The notes: generated from the letters alone by a model not told the origin. Positions 34,551-43,728 are shown, counted from the first letter of the stretch. The stretch: 64,000 bases of DNA from Gammaproteobacteria bacterium 45_16_T64 (GCA_002162955.1 MABD01000043.1:1-64000); one strand, 5' to 3'. Numbers and translations: made by a program.

Positions 34551-34892
34551 ATGTCGCGGACTTCAAGTAGGATTCCGGAAAAATGGAAGCAAGAAGAAAA
34601 GGCCGCCAAAGCAGTTCAGGTTGCGTTTGATGTAGGGTTTGAGGTTCAAACAGTGATACGAAAAGAGGCCTTGGATTGTATGCTAAGCCCCTCTGATAGA
34701 GTCAGGCAGATACTTGGCCTGGACGTGACGAGTCGACCTAAAAGACCCAGGTTGTCTATATCACTCACTCAGGCCGACTTTCTTGTTCTTGGTGGTTTGT
34801 ATGGGGTTGATCCTGCAAATCGGGTTGAGATCAAGCAGCGGGCGGCTGAAAATTTGATTAAGTATGTAGACGAGCAGAAAGGCGCTTGTTGA
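34551..34892 (+). CDS. Small hypothetical protein of the YjfI-PspA operon
   Basis: A 113-residue basic soluble protein with no recognised domain. The middle, LDCMLSPSDRVRQILGLDVT, and the following RPRLSISLTQADFLVLGGLYGVD suggest a DNA- or protein-binding helical module. ATG 34551 is preceded by GGGTAGG. It lies ~50 bases after the PspA-like gene and ~17 bases before the rhomboid gene, so it is a member of the same operon. Confidence 0.6.
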   Translation: MSRTSSRIPEKWKQEEKAAKAVQVAFDVGFEVQTVIRKEALDCMLSPSDRVRQILGLDVTSRPKRPRLSISLTQADFLVLGGLYGVDPANRVEIKQRAAENLIKYVDEQKGAC

Positions 34893-34908
34893 AAACAGGG
34901 AGGTTCGT

Positions 34909-35454
34909 TTGTCTTTATTATTGCGCTTAAAGATATTGATTGGTTGTTTGTCTTTGTTATGGGTTGTTGGGCTAGTTAATTATTTACTTAATTATTCCCT
35001 GAATGAGTATGGGATAGTTCCTAGAGAATTCGTTGGTTTAAGGGGGGTGGTATTGTCTCCCTTGTTGCACGGTAGTGTTCAGCACTTGGCGGTAAACTCT
35101 GTCTCTTTTGTTCTTTTTGGTGGGTTGTTAATAGCGCGCGGGGTCAAATTTTTCGTATTTACAATTCTATTTGTAGGAGTGGTTGGTGGGTTAGGTGTAT
35201 GGATGATTGCTGATGCAGGTTCTGTTCATGTTGGGGCTAGCGGGGTGGTGTTTGGAATGTTCGGCTTCCTGATGTTCAGGGGTTTTTTTGCCAAGAAGCC
35301 TTTAGATCTGCTAATTTCTTTTGCTGTTATTTTTTTGTATGGAGGGGTTATTTGGGGTGTGCTTCCTGGAGAGGCTGGTGTCTCATGGGAAAGTCATTTG
35401 TGTGGATTCTTGGCCGGCGCGTTGTTCGCTTATTGTTGTCGGATTAAAGATTAA
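34909..35454 (+). CDS. Rhomboid family intramembrane serine protease
   Basis: A 181-residue polytopic inner-membrane protein with about six helices. The catalytic dyad is visible: S111 in VHVGASGVVFGMFGF and H163 in WESHLCGFLAGALFAY. The family HxxxN motif is in QHLAVNSVSF. It should cut transmembrane segments of unknown substrates within the bilayer. TTG start supported by GGGAGG 6 bases upstream. It is the last gene of the yjfI-pspA operon and overlaps the convergent mscS-type gene by four bases. A rhomboid linked to a PspA protein fits membrane quality control, an inference from context. Confidence 0.88.
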   Translation: MSLLLRLKILIGCLSLLWVVGLVNYLLNYSLNEYGIVPREFVGLRGVVLSPLLHGSVQHLAVNSVSFVLFGGLLIARGVKFFVFTILFVGVVGGLGVWMIADAGSVHVGASGVVFGMFGFLMFRGFFAKKPLDLLISFAVIFLYGGVIWGVLPGEAGVSWESHLCGFLAGALFAYCCRIKD

Positions 35455-36518
35455 CGTCGGGAAAATTTGTTTTCTGGCGGCGTTTTAAGTAGTTCGTGAG
35501 TAAGGGGCGTGTTTAAGCCAATTGCTGCTTCGATACTGCAGATATACGCCACGCGATTGATAGTGTTTCTTGCCTCCAGAAGTTTGAATATATTATTGAT
35601 GTTGTAATAGAGGCGCCAAGTAACTGCGTGGTCGCCGTTGTCGACTATAGTGATTCTAGGTCTAACATCGTTATTTATGGCCTTTTCTAATTCACATGAA
35701 TCTTCCCAAATCTTAGTTAAGAATTCTTCTACTTTGCTTAAGTCTAGCCCATAGCTAAGATTGAAATCCACATAATCAGAGAGTCCAGATTTGGGGCTGT
35801 TGCTTAACAGCTCTATTGTAGTGTTGCGTATGGTAGTGTTGGGTGTAAGGATCTCGTGCCGTTGGATCAAGTCTCGAATAACCGTTTGGGTTAAGCTAAC
35901 TTGGAGTACGACGCCTAGAATATCTTTCTCTTTGATTCTTATGATTGTTCCTGGTTGTAGCTGGTCGTTGTAGAGGATGATCAGCCCTGAGATCATGTCG
36001 CCGATCCAATATTCTTTAGTGAAAAATATCATTACTAGGATGCCACCGAGTACGCTAGTGGTTTGAAGCCAGCTTTCTAGTCCCCAAATATTAAGAGTGG
36101 TTAATACACAGATCATTAGAAGGATAAAGCTGCCAACAAGGCTTACCGTTTCTGATGTGTAGGTATCGGAATGTATCTCTTTGTCCTCAATCTGCTTGAG
36201 TCGTCCGTGCTTTTTAAGCGCCCAATAGCTGATAAGTTGATTTGCTACATAGGACAAGAGAAGGAGTAGGCCTGTTTGGCTGATTTCGGGGACAACGCTG
36301 AGTTGAAACAGGACTGCACAGATATAGGACACAAATAGAATGAGATTAAGTGTTCTGAGCAGCCATAATCGTTGCCCGGTTGTTTGGTGTGGGCGACCAG
36401 TGATGAACAGGTTTGCAACGTATTTCGATAGCATGAATACAGCTGCATTCATGCTGATAATAAAGTAATCAAAAGAATTGAACGGTAGTTGTTCTACCCA
36501 AATTTGCAACAGGTCCAT
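35451..36518 (-). CDS. MscS-family mechanosensitive ion channel
   Basis: A 355-residue inner-membrane protein. About five hydrophobic helices occupy ~15-170, the last (VLGGILVMIFFTKEYWIGDMISGLIILYNDQ region, positions ~150-180) corresponding to the pore helix and the start of the MscS beta domain. The beta domain reads GTIIRIKEKDILGVVLQVS and EILTPNTTIRNTTIELLS. The C-terminal region is a mixed alpha/beta vestibule. It releases osmolytes under hypo-osmotic stress. It lies ~36 bases downstream of tviB on the same strand, and so may be co-transcribed, but a functional link is not evident. Confidence 0.82.
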   Translation of the reverse strand: MDLLQIWVEQLPFNSFDYFIISMNAAVFMLSKYVANLFITGRPHQTTGQRLWLLRTLNLILFVSYICAVLFQLSVVPEISQTGLLLLLSYVANQLISYWALKKHGRLKQIEDKEIHSDTYTSETVSLVGSFILLMICVLTTLNIWGLESWLQTTSVLGGILVMIFFTKEYWIGDMISGLIILYNDQLQPGTIIRIKEKDILGVVLQVSLTQTVIRDLIQRHEILTPNTTIRNTTIELLSNSPKSGLSDYVDFNLSYGLDLSKVEEFLTKIWEDSCELEKAINNDVRPRITIVDNGDHAVTWRLYYNINNIFKLLEARNTINRVAYICSIEAAIGLNTPLTHELLKTPPENKFSRR

Positions 36519-36554
36519 TGGTTAACTGATCCTATCGCTGTTGTTGGGCATTGG

Positions 36555-37832
36555 TCAAAGTCTTCCGTCGGTGTCTTTTTTGTCTAGTAGGTATTTGACA
36601 TCGTAGAGGACGTGATTCTCTTTGCCTAGTTCATTGATTCTTGCTGGGCCCATATCTTTAAACTGTTGATGGTTAACGCATAATATGACGGCGTCGTACC
36701 TGTTTGGTAATGGCTCGTCAATCATAGTTATGCCGTAGGCTTTGTGAGCTTCATCGGCATCAATCCATGGGTCATAGACTTCGATAATTGGGTGGTAGTG
36801 ATTGAGCTCTTCGATTACATCTATGATTCTTGTATTGCGTAGGTCTGGGCAGTCCTCTTTGAAAGATAGGCCCATTATCAATATCTTGGCGTCGACGATG
36901 TGGATTCTTCTTTTCATCATTAATTTGATCACTGAATCCGCAACGTAACTTCCCATTTTGTCATTGATGCGTCTACCGCTTAATATTACTTCGGGGTGGT
37001 AGCCTATCTCTTGTGCTTTATGGGTTAAATAGTAAGGGTCGACGCTTATGCAGTGGCCTCCGACTAGCCCCGGTCTAAATGGCAAGAAGTTCCATTTGGA
37101 TCCCGCTGCTTCAAGCACTTCTTCGGTATCAATATCTAGTTTGGCAAAAATGAGGGCAAGTTCATTTACAAGTGCGATATTGACATCTCTTTGAGTGTTC
37201 TCAATAACCTTGGCGGCTTCTGCAATTTTTATACTAGAGGTTGGGTGGGTTCCTGCTGTGACAATGCTCTTATAAAGATTGTCGATAAACTGGCAGGCTT
37301 CGGGGGTTGATCCTGAAGTTACTTTGACGATGTTGGTAAGTCTGCGAGTCTTATCTCCAGGGTTGATTCTCTCGGGGCTATAACCTGCAAAAAAATCTTC
37401 ATTATAGGTTAGGCCAGAAATCTGCTCTATTATAGGAACGCATACTTCCTCTGTGCACCCAGGGTAAACTGTAGATTCGTAGATTACTATATTTTGCGAT
37501 GCGATGACTTCGCCAATTAGGCCGCTGGCTCTTTTTAGCGGTGTCAAATCTGGGCTGTTAAATTCATCTATAGGCGTAGGGACAGTTACAATATACACGT
37601 TGGCCGATCTAAGGGCTTCTAGTTCAGACGTTAACGTAAGGAAGCTTGAACGTTTAAAGTCCTCGGCATCTACTTCAAGGGTGCTATCCACGCCGCTTTG
37701 TAGTTCGGATATTCTGTTCTCATTGATGTCGAAGCCAATGGTTTTGGTTTTTTTGCCAAATTCAATGGCAAGGGGTAGCCCAACATAACCAAGCCCGATG
37801 ATAGCTATCGAAGTTTGTTCCATTTGAAACAT
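36555..37832 (-). CDS. tviB: UDP-N-acetylglucosamine 6-dehydrogenase (TviB/WbpO type)
   Basis: A 425-residue nucleotide-sugar dehydrogenase that oxidises C6 of UDP-GlcNAc or UDP-GalNAc to the uronic acid. The N-terminal Rossmann motif is IAIIGLGYVGLPLAIEF. Further family marks are VYIVTVPTPIDEFNSPDL, YESTVYPGCTEE, NPGDK, the catalytic-Cys segment FRPGLVGGHCISVDPYYLTHKA and the C-terminal MGLSFKEDCPDLRNT. It is divergent from the exopolysaccharide operon and probably supplies an acidic amino sugar for it. No TviC-like epimerase is in the window. Confidence 0.9.
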   Translation of the reverse strand: MFQMEQTSIAIIGLGYVGLPLAIEFGKKTKTIGFDINENRISELQSGVDSTLEVDAEDFKRSSFLTLTSELEALRSANVYIVTVPTPIDEFNSPDLTPLKRASGLIGEVIASQNIVIYESTVYPGCTEEVCVPIIEQISGLTYNEDFFAGYSPERINPGDKTRRLTNIVKVTSGSTPEACQFIDNLYKSIVTAGTHPTSSIKIAEAAKVIENTQRDVNIALVNELALIFAKLDIDTEEVLEAAGSKWNFLPFRPGLVGGHCISVDPYYLTHKAQEIGYHPEVILSGRRINDKMGSYVADSVIKLMMKRRIHIVDAKILIMGLSFKEDCPDLRNTRIIDVIEELNHYHPIIEVYDPWIDADEAHKAYGITMIDEPLPNRYDAVILCVNHQQFKDMGPARINELGKENHVLYDVKYLLDKKDTDGRL

Positions 37833-38030
37833 AGAGCGTGCCTTAAAGGTATTTAGAGTGCTATTTGCTGTTGCACCCTGGAGTTTAGCAGTTCTTCCTA
37901 CTATTGTTACATTATTACTAAATTTAACAATATGTTACGCGGCGCTTCTGTGTGGCAATAGTAAATATTCACTGTCAGATCCTTAAGTCATATTCGGCAT
38001 AAGTGTGCTAATATACGCCGCTTACTTGAT

Positions 38031-38048
38031 CTGGAACCCCAACTGCTG
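38031..38048 (+). promoter_or_regulatory. Candidate sigma-54 promoter of the exopolysaccharide operon
   Basis: CTGGAACCCCAACTGCTG: GG at 38033-38034 and GC at 38045-38046 lie exactly ten bases apart, as in a -24/-12 element. The match is imperfect (TGGAAC for TGGCAC, CTGCT for TTGCW), so confidence is moderate. It lies ~66 bases before the GTG start of the first gene. XrtA/PEP-CTERM loci elsewhere are known to use RpoN with the PrsK/PrsR system. Confidence 0.45.
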
Positions 38049-38113
38049 CTGTTTGATTAAAAAATCAGCAAGTTCAGTGCTGGACGGACATAAATCGTTA
38101 GAAGGAAAGTTAA

Positions 38114-39526
38114 GTGAGTTATATTCGCTTATTTAACCATTATATACATACACCTTACTTGATACTTGGGTGTGTTGAATTGATAGTGTTGATGTTATCT
38201 GTACATATCGGAGCTCTTATCTGTTTTCCGGAGATTACCGAGTTGGTAATCGAGGTTAGTAGCCCGCTTTTTGTTCAATCCTTAGTGTTTGGCTTGGCGT
38301 TGATGGCCTGCACCCTGGCGATTGGGGTGTACCAGTCCAAGCTGACGGAGGGGCATATCGGTGTTTTGATACGAACAATCGTTAGTTACTGCCTTTTGGG
38401 GGCGAGTTTCCTTACGGTTTTCTATTACCTAATACCGTCGCTTTTTTTGGGTCGGGGAGTGCTTTCAGTTAGCATATTGGTAGCTTATGTGTTGGTTTTC
38501 CCAGTCAGGGTATTGTTCTTTTGGCTTGTGGATGTGGATGCACTGAAGCGCAGGGTGTTGGTGTTAGGCACCGGTAAAAGTGCTGAGAAATTAGCCTCGA
38601 TGATTCAGGCCGAAGGTGATGTGGCAAGCTTTTCGATTATGGGTTACGTTAAAGCGGGAGATGAATCCCCCTCTATTCCCGATGAGCATATTCTGGCGGA
38701 CTGTGGAGATCTTGCGCAGTGCGCGAAGGACCATCGAGTTAATGAAATCGTTGTTGCACTTGATGAGCGTCGAAAAACAGAGGGTGGCAGGTTCCCTGTT
38801 GACAGTTTGCTTGATGCCAAGCTTGAGGGTGTTGAAATCACAGAGTCGATAGCTTTTTTTGAAAGGGAGACGGGTAAAATTGAACTGTCGATGGTTAACC
38901 CTAGTTGGTTCGTGTTTTCGAAGGGGTTCTCCTTTAGTCAGTCCAGGGACATGCTTAAACGTGCTTTTGATTTGACAGTATGTATGGTTCTCTTGATTTT
39001 TGCATTACCTTTTATGTTGTTAACGGCGTTGTTGGTGTTTGCTGAAGATGGGGCTCCTGTGTTGTTTAAGCAGACTCGAGTGGGGATTAATGGTAAGAAA
39101 TTTACTCTCTATAAGTTTCGTAGTATGCGTAAAGACGCAGAAAAAGATGGTGCTGTTTGGGCGAAACAAAACGATGACAGAATAACCCGTATCGGTAATT
39201 TTATTCGAAATACTCGCCTCGATGAGCTTCCTCAAATCTATAATGTGGTCAAGGGAGATATGAGTTTCGTAGGGCCCAGGCCAGAAAGGCCAGAGTTTGT
39301 TGATGGTGTTTGCCAAGGGATCCCCTTTTATAACGAGCGTCATCGGGTGAAGCCAGGCCTGATGGGCTGGGCTCAACTGAAATACCCTTATGGTGCTTCG
39401 GTTGAAGATGCGGAAAATAAATTAAAATATGACCTCTATTATACAAAAAACCATAGTTTTATGCTGGACCTGTTAATCGTTGTGCAGACGGTAGAAGTGG
39501 TTTTACTTGGGAAAGGGGTTAGGTAA
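38114..39526 (+). CDS. XrtA-system undecaprenyl-phosphate sugar transferase (TIGR03013 type)
   Basis: A 470-residue inner-membrane enzyme that starts the repeat unit by moving a sugar phosphate onto undecaprenyl phosphate. Four to five N-terminal TMs (~15-135) are followed by a Rossmann-like CoA-binding domain (VLVLGTGKSAEKLASMIQAEG). The C-terminal bacterial sugar transferase domain follows: a TM (CMVLLIFALPFMLLTALLVF), PVLFKQTRVGINGKKFTLYKFRSM, DELPQIYNVVKGDMSFVGPRPERP and RHRVKPGLMGWAQL. TIGR03013 proteins are the typical first enzyme of exosortase A exopolysaccharide loci. GTG start with AAGGAAAG upstream. Confidence 0.92.
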   Translation: MSYIRLFNHYIHTPYLILGCVELIVLMLSVHIGALICFPEITELVIEVSSPLFVQSLVFGLALMACTLAIGVYQSKLTEGHIGVLIRTIVSYCLLGASFLTVFYYLIPSLFLGRGVLSVSILVAYVLVFPVRVLFFWLVDVDALKRRVLVLGTGKSAEKLASMIQAEGDVASFSIMGYVKAGDESPSIPDEHILADCGDLAQCAKDHRVNEIVVALDERRKTEGGRFPVDSLLDAKLEGVEITESIAFFERETGKIELSMVNPSWFVFSKGFSFSQSRDMLKRAFDLTVCMVLLIFALPFMLLTALLVFAEDGAPVLFKQTRVGINGKKFTLYKFRSMRKDAEKDGAVWAKQNDDRITRIGNFIRNTRLDELPQIYNVVKGDMSFVGPRPERPEFVDGVCQGIPFYNERHRVKPGLMGWAQLKYPYGASVEDAENKLKYDLYYTKNHSFMLDLLIVVQTVEVVLLGKGVR

Positions 39527-39560
39527 CGTGAGTGCATTCATCACAATGGAGGATGGTTTG

Positions 39561-40172
39561 ATGGTTAAATTAAGCGTTTTGGTAATGTTTTTGTTAGCTC
39601 TTGGTGGCTGTGATAGAGCGAGGGTTGCGCCAGCAGAACTGATATCTGAGGATCAGATTCCGGTAAAAGAATATCAGATAGGTGTGGGGGATACTTTAGC
39701 TGTAAAGGTGTGGCGAAACGCGGAACTCTCGGTGAGCGTTCCCGTTAGACCAGATGGAAATATCTCTGTTCCTCTCGTCGGTGATATCAAAGCTGAGGGG
39801 GTGAGCGCTGAAGATCTGGCTGCTGGGATTACCTCTCAGTTAGAGAGCTTTATTCGTTCTCCTCAGGTTACAGTGATTGTTACTGATCCCAGTAGTGCGA
39901 CATTTTTGCAGCGTGTGAGATTGACGGGTGCTGTGGCGAGCCCGACCTCTGTAGAGTACCAAAAAGGCATGACGGTGATGGATCTTGTATTGCTGGTAGG
40001 TGGGGTGACACCTTTTGCAGATGGCAACAGCACTCGCTTGTACAGGAAGACTGCCGGTGGTAGCAAAATCTATCCGATATATTTAGACGATATTTTGGAA
40101 AAAGGCGATCTTCAGACAAATTATGATCTGCGTCCTAGCGATATTATCACCGTGCCAGAGCGGCTTTTCTAG
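39561..40172 (+). CDS. Polysaccharide export outer-membrane lipoprotein (Wza/EpsA-like)
   Basis: About 203 residues. ATG 39561 is preceded by GGAGG eight bases upstream and gives a lipoprotein signal (LSVLVMFLLALGGC). The polysaccharide export domain follows (EYQIGVGDTLAVKVWRNAELS, VSVPVRPDGNISVPLVGDI), then a SLBB domain (VRLTGAVASPTSVEYQKGMTVMDL) and DLRPSDIITVPERLF. It forms the outer-membrane exit channel and periplasmic ring for the exopolysaccharide, with the Wzz-like partner encoded next. The longer frame from 39507 overlaps the previous gene and lacks a proper signal. Confidence 0.92.
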   Translation: MVKLSVLVMFLLALGGCDRARVAPAELISEDQIPVKEYQIGVGDTLAVKVWRNAELSVSVPVRPDGNISVPLVGDIKAEGVSAEDLAAGITSQLESFIRSPQVTVIVTDPSSATFLQRVRLTGAVASPTSVEYQKGMTVMDLVLLVGGVTPFADGNSTRLYRKTAGGSKIYPIYLDDILEKGDLQTNYDLRPSDIITVPERLF

Positions 40173-40183
40173 GTTCAATAAAG

Positions 40184-41719
40184 ATGAATGCATCGGTTAA
40201 TCAGACAACATTTGTACTAGAGTTTACACGAATCCTTTGGCGGGAGGCGTTGCTTAATAAAAGTAAGATTGTTCTCGTGTATGCAATAGTTAGCCTGCTT
40301 GTAGTGTCGGTTGGGTTGGTGTTCCCAAAGCGCTTTGAGACGTCAACCACTCTGTATGCGGATCAGCAAAACATCATCAAGCCTTTGCTTGCGGGGAAGG
40401 CGGCAATTACGCGAGTACAAGATCAGGCAAAAGTAGTTCGTGAGGTTATCTATTCCCCGCGAATATTAGGTCAAGTGGTGATTGACGCGAACTTGCTGGT
40501 GGGGAACGAGACGCCAGCCGAGATCGAGAGGATTTCTAATAGGTTGCGGTCTGGAATCAAAGTGAAGAATATTGGGTCGAACTTTATTCGATTGCAATAT
40601 AATTCAGCAACTCCAGATCAGACTTATGATGTACTCACATCGGTGTCTGATCGTTTTATTCGAGATACTTCCGAAAGAAAGCGAAAAGAAAGTCGTGAGG
40701 CTTTTCAATTTATCGCGAGTCAGGTCAAGAGCTATAAAAATCAACTTCAACAAGCTGAAAAGAGCCTAAAAGAGTTCAAATCAAATAACGTTGATGGTAC
40801 TGAAGCAAGTGCCCGAGGTCGAATTTCGTCCTTGCAGGCAAATATCGAAGAAATGAATCTTGATATTGCTGATACTCAAATACGGGTGCGGTCTCTCGAT
40901 AAAGAGTTGAAAGCCGAGAATCAGTTTATCAATAAGCGTTATCGAGCTGAGGTTTTTCTTGATCAAATAAGAGAAAAGTCACGAGTTCTTGAAACATTGC
41001 GTTTGAGCTATACAGAAACATACCCAGATGTTGTAGCGGTTAAATTGCAGATTGAAGACTTACAGATGTCACTGCAGGAGGCAAGACAAACAACGAGCGG
41101 AGATGATGAGCCCTCGCAAAATGACAGTAATGTAAACCCTTTGTATGAGGAGCTTAGGAGTAAGTTGTCGGCTGCAAAAGTTGAATTGGCGACGAAGTTG
41201 CGCAGAAAAGATGGTACTAAAAAGTTGCTTGAAAATGAGCAGATTAAGCTAAAGAGGATTGTCGGCAAGCAGGCGGATTTATCTGAACTCACTCGTGATT
41301 ATCAAGTCACAAAATCGATATATGAAAGCATGCTGGAGAGAAAGGAAACGGCAAGGCTTTCAATGACGTTAGACATCGAAGGGCAGGGTGTGAAGTATAA
41401 GATTCAAGAGCCAGCGGCCTACCCTTTGACACCCAAAGGGTTACGTTTTTTTCATTTTGCTATTGCAGGCCCTATTATCGGTTTTTTGATCCCCTTTGCG
41501 TTGCTAATAGTGTTTATTATGGTTGACCCTAGGGTTCGGTTCACTGACAAAGTAGTGTCTGCGGTTTCGGTACCAGTTATCGGCGTTGTTCCACACATAC
41601 AAACAGTGTTATCTAAGCGAATACTAAAAGCCGACATACTCTTGCTAGGCCTGTTTATGGTGGCTGTGGGGGCCGTGTATGTCGGTATTGTGCTGGCTAG
41701 ACATAACGGAATTATATGA
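40184..41719 (+). CDS. XrtA-system polysaccharide chain-length determinant (Wzz-like, TIGR03007)
   Basis: A 511-residue inner-membrane protein. TM1 is near 28-48 (IVLVYAIVSLLVVSVGLVF) with the Wzz domain after it. A long periplasmic coiled coil runs ~170-380 (KSYKNQLQQAEKSLKEFKSN and similar heptads). The PAAYPLTPKGLRFFHFAIAG proline-rich motif precedes TM2 (IGFLIPFALLIVFIM). A third hydrophobic segment sits at the extreme C terminus (LLLGLFMVAVGAVYVGIVLA). It sets chain length and links export to the ATPase encoded by the next gene, whose start overlaps this stop codon. Confidence 0.9.
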   Translation: MNASVNQTTFVLEFTRILWREALLNKSKIVLVYAIVSLLVVSVGLVFPKRFETSTTLYADQQNIIKPLLAGKAAITRVQDQAKVVREVIYSPRILGQVVIDANLLVGNETPAEIERISNRLRSGIKVKNIGSNFIRLQYNSATPDQTYDVLTSVSDRFIRDTSERKRKESREAFQFIASQVKSYKNQLQQAEKSLKEFKSNNVDGTEASARGRISSLQANIEEMNLDIADTQIRVRSLDKELKAENQFINKRYRAEVFLDQIREKSRVLETLRLSYTETYPDVVAVKLQIEDLQMSLQEARQTTSGDDEPSQNDSNVNPLYEELRSKLSAAKVELATKLRRKDGTKKLLENEQIKLKRIVGKQADLSELTRDYQVTKSIYESMLERKETARLSMTLDIEGQGVKYKIQEPAAYPLTPKGLRFFHFAIAGPIIGFLIPFALLIVFIMVDPRVRFTDKVVSAVSVPVIGVVPHIQTVLSKRILKADILLLGLFMVAVGAVYVGIVLARHNGII

Positions 41720-42441
41720 TGATAGAAGGTGATAACCCCAGGGTTTCGCGGAAAGTTCAAGCGAATGGTCAGATTAAACAAATGGCTGAGATCGCCTCGT
41801 TGTCTCCGGCAGAGTTGGATGAGCTAAAGATAGTCTATCCAGGCATGACAAATACTTCGGTGTTGAATACCTTTCGCGAGATAAGAACAAAGCTTGTTAG
41901 CGGAGCCAATAAAAATAACTTTGTTTTGATGATTAGCTCTATCTGTCATGAGGGTGGAGGCAGCTTTACCGCGCTGAATATGGCTGCGGTATTTGCTCTT
42001 GATAAAACTAAAACTGCACTGTTGATTGATTGTAATCTTTATCAGCCTACTGCGGATAAATTGTTGGGTGTAGAGCCCGACTTTGGTTTGACGGATTATT
42101 TGGTAAACCCTGATTTAGATGTGGATGATATTATCTACGCTTCAGGGATTGATAGGCTGAGAGTTATTCCCGTCGGAAGTCACATCGAGGGCGGTGCAGA
42201 GTACTTTACTTCAGAAAGAATGTGCCAGTTTGTTTTATCCGTCAAAGAGCGTTACCCAGATCGGTATATTATAATAGATGCGCCACCTGTGGGGTTATCT
42301 GCTGAAGGTAAGATTTTAGCTGAGCTTAGTGATTATTTGGTTCTTGTTGTTCCCTATGGGAAAGTAACCGAGCAGCAAATACAGGCCGGTGTTAGCGCAG
42401 CGGGTGAGGATAAAGTCAGCGGAATAATCTTTAACAATTAG
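41716..42441 (+). CDS. Exopolysaccharide tyrosine-kinase-like ATPase with degenerate Walker A
   Basis: A 241-residue cytoplasmic protein of the CpsD/CapB/EpsG group. In active BY-kinases the Walker A reads GEGKS/T. Here the stretch is HEGGGSFTALN, with Gly82 where the lysine should be. Walker A' is also altered (LLIDCNL for LLIDADL), while Walker B (YIIIDAPP) is kept. The C-terminal tail has no tyrosine cluster. Kinase activity is therefore doubtful, and a structural role with the Wzz-like protein is more likely. Similar GGGS-type members exist in other XrtA loci (recalled family knowledge). The ATG overlaps the previous stop codon, so the genes are translationally coupled. Confidence 0.82.
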   Translation: MMIEGDNPRVSRKVQANGQIKQMAEIASLSPAELDELKIVYPGMTNTSVLNTFREIRTKLVSGANKNNFVLMISSICHEGGGSFTALNMAAVFALDKTKTALLIDCNLYQPTADKLLGVEPDFGLTDYLVNPDLDVDDIIYASGIDRLRVIPVGSHIEGGAEYFTSERMCQFVLSVKERYPDRYIIIDAPPVGLSAEGKILAELSDYLVLVVPYGKVTEQQIQAGVSAAGEDKVSGIIFNN

Positions 42442-42450
42442 GTATTAACT

Positions 42451-43728
42451 ATGCGTAATTTGCAAAGGTACATACTGGTTGCCAGCCTATGGTTCTGTGG
42501 AGGTGGGGCGGCTATCGCTACTGAGTGGAAGGCATCTGTTACTCAGGGTGTAGAATACGATAACAATGCTCATGGGGTGGAAAACGATGCCGCGTCTGAA
42601 GTGGCGTTGAGCACCTCTTTTACCGCTGAGTTAGAGCATAGCTCGGCATCGATCGAAGCTGAGCTAGGATATGACCTCTCCTATGTTGGGTATCGCGAGA
42701 ATGAATTTAGCGATACGCATTCTGTTGATGGTGCGGGGAAGGTTTCTTGGATAATTTTGCCAGAACGGTTTAGATGGTTTGTTTCCGACGAACAAGGCTA
42801 TTCAGTCGTAAACTCACAAGAATCCGATACTCCTGAAAATAGAGCGCAAAAGCGAAGTCGGGCAACGGGTCCTGTCATTAGTGTTCCAATCTCTCCCGTA
42901 GATACTGCTGAATTTGAAGCGGAATACATGGTTTCTACTGTTGATGCCGACAATAAAACCGAAAGTGAGATACGTACTGCGACGGTTACATGGGAGCACC
43001 TTTTATCCACAACTAAGGATCTAAATGTTTCTTATTCTAGGTCAAACACTGAGTTTGGGGAAAGCTCGGACGGGTTTGAGTCTAGCAATTTAAGCGTGGC
43101 GCTAAATACGGTTCAAGCTGCCGGCTCAATTGATTTAAGTGTGGGCGTCGATAGGCTAGATATGGATAGCGGAGAAAATAGTACTTCGACAAGTTATGAT
43201 TTGGCGTTAACTCGCATTTTCTCGCGTGCAGAAGTTGAAGTTTCAGCGGTTCGCTTGTTGACTGACTCTGTAAGTTCGGGTGGCAATACAGATACAGATC
43301 AAAATTACGATGTCGAAGAAGCTTTGATACGGACAGTTTATTCTTTTGAGTTGCAGTCCTCTCATATTGGGCCTCGAACTAATGTTGTTACGGGCGTGTC
43401 TTGGCAGCTCGATGATTTTCAAACTGCAGGTACTACGCAGTTATCTAAGAACTTTGATGTGGAACTATCCCATAGTTTGACCAGCCAGCTGTCGCTTTCT
43501 TCGGCCTATGCGTATCAGTGGCTTGAGTTTGATGAAGGGCAAAAGAGAGTTGATATTGAGCATATCCTCTCGTTTTCTCTTGATTACCAGTTGCGGCAGG
43601 ACCTAGAGATAGGTGCTGGTGCGGAAACCAGTATTCGGCGTTATGGAAGAGATGATAGCTCTGGAGCTTCAAGTTACGATATTAGAAAAAGTACATTAGA
43701 GCTCACAGCAACCTACACATTTCGGTAG
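42451..43728 (+). CDS. Outer-membrane beta-barrel protein of the XrtA locus (TIGR03016-like)
   Basis: A 425-residue protein with a signal peptide (YILVASLWFCGGGAAIATEW). The mature part consists of many amphipathic strands with the pattern of a 14- to 18-strand barrel (for example AEFEAEYMVSTVDADNKT and TATVTWEHLLSTTKDLNVSY), ending in TATYTFR with a penultimate aromatic. This matches the PEP-CTERM system-associated outer-membrane proteins that accompany XrtA loci. It may help exopolysaccharide exit or modification at the outer membrane. It follows the ATPase gene after ten bases. Confidence 0.82.
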   Translation: MRNLQRYILVASLWFCGGGAAIATEWKASVTQGVEYDNNAHGVENDAASEVALSTSFTAELEHSSASIEAELGYDLSYVGYRENEFSDTHSVDGAGKVSWIILPERFRWFVSDEQGYSVVNSQESDTPENRAQKRSRATGPVISVPISPVDTAEFEAEYMVSTVDADNKTESEIRTATVTWEHLLSTTKDLNVSYSRSNTEFGESSDGFESSNLSVALNTVQAAGSIDLSVGVDRLDMDSGENSTSTSYDLALTRIFSRAEVEVSAVRLLTDSVSSGGNTDTDQNYDVEEALIRTVYSFELQSSHIGPRTNVVTGVSWQLDDFQTAGTTQLSKNFDVELSHSLTSQLSLSSAYAYQWLEFDEGQKRVDIEHILSFSLDYQLRQDLEIGAGAETSIRRYGRDDSSGASSYDIRKSTLELTATYTFR

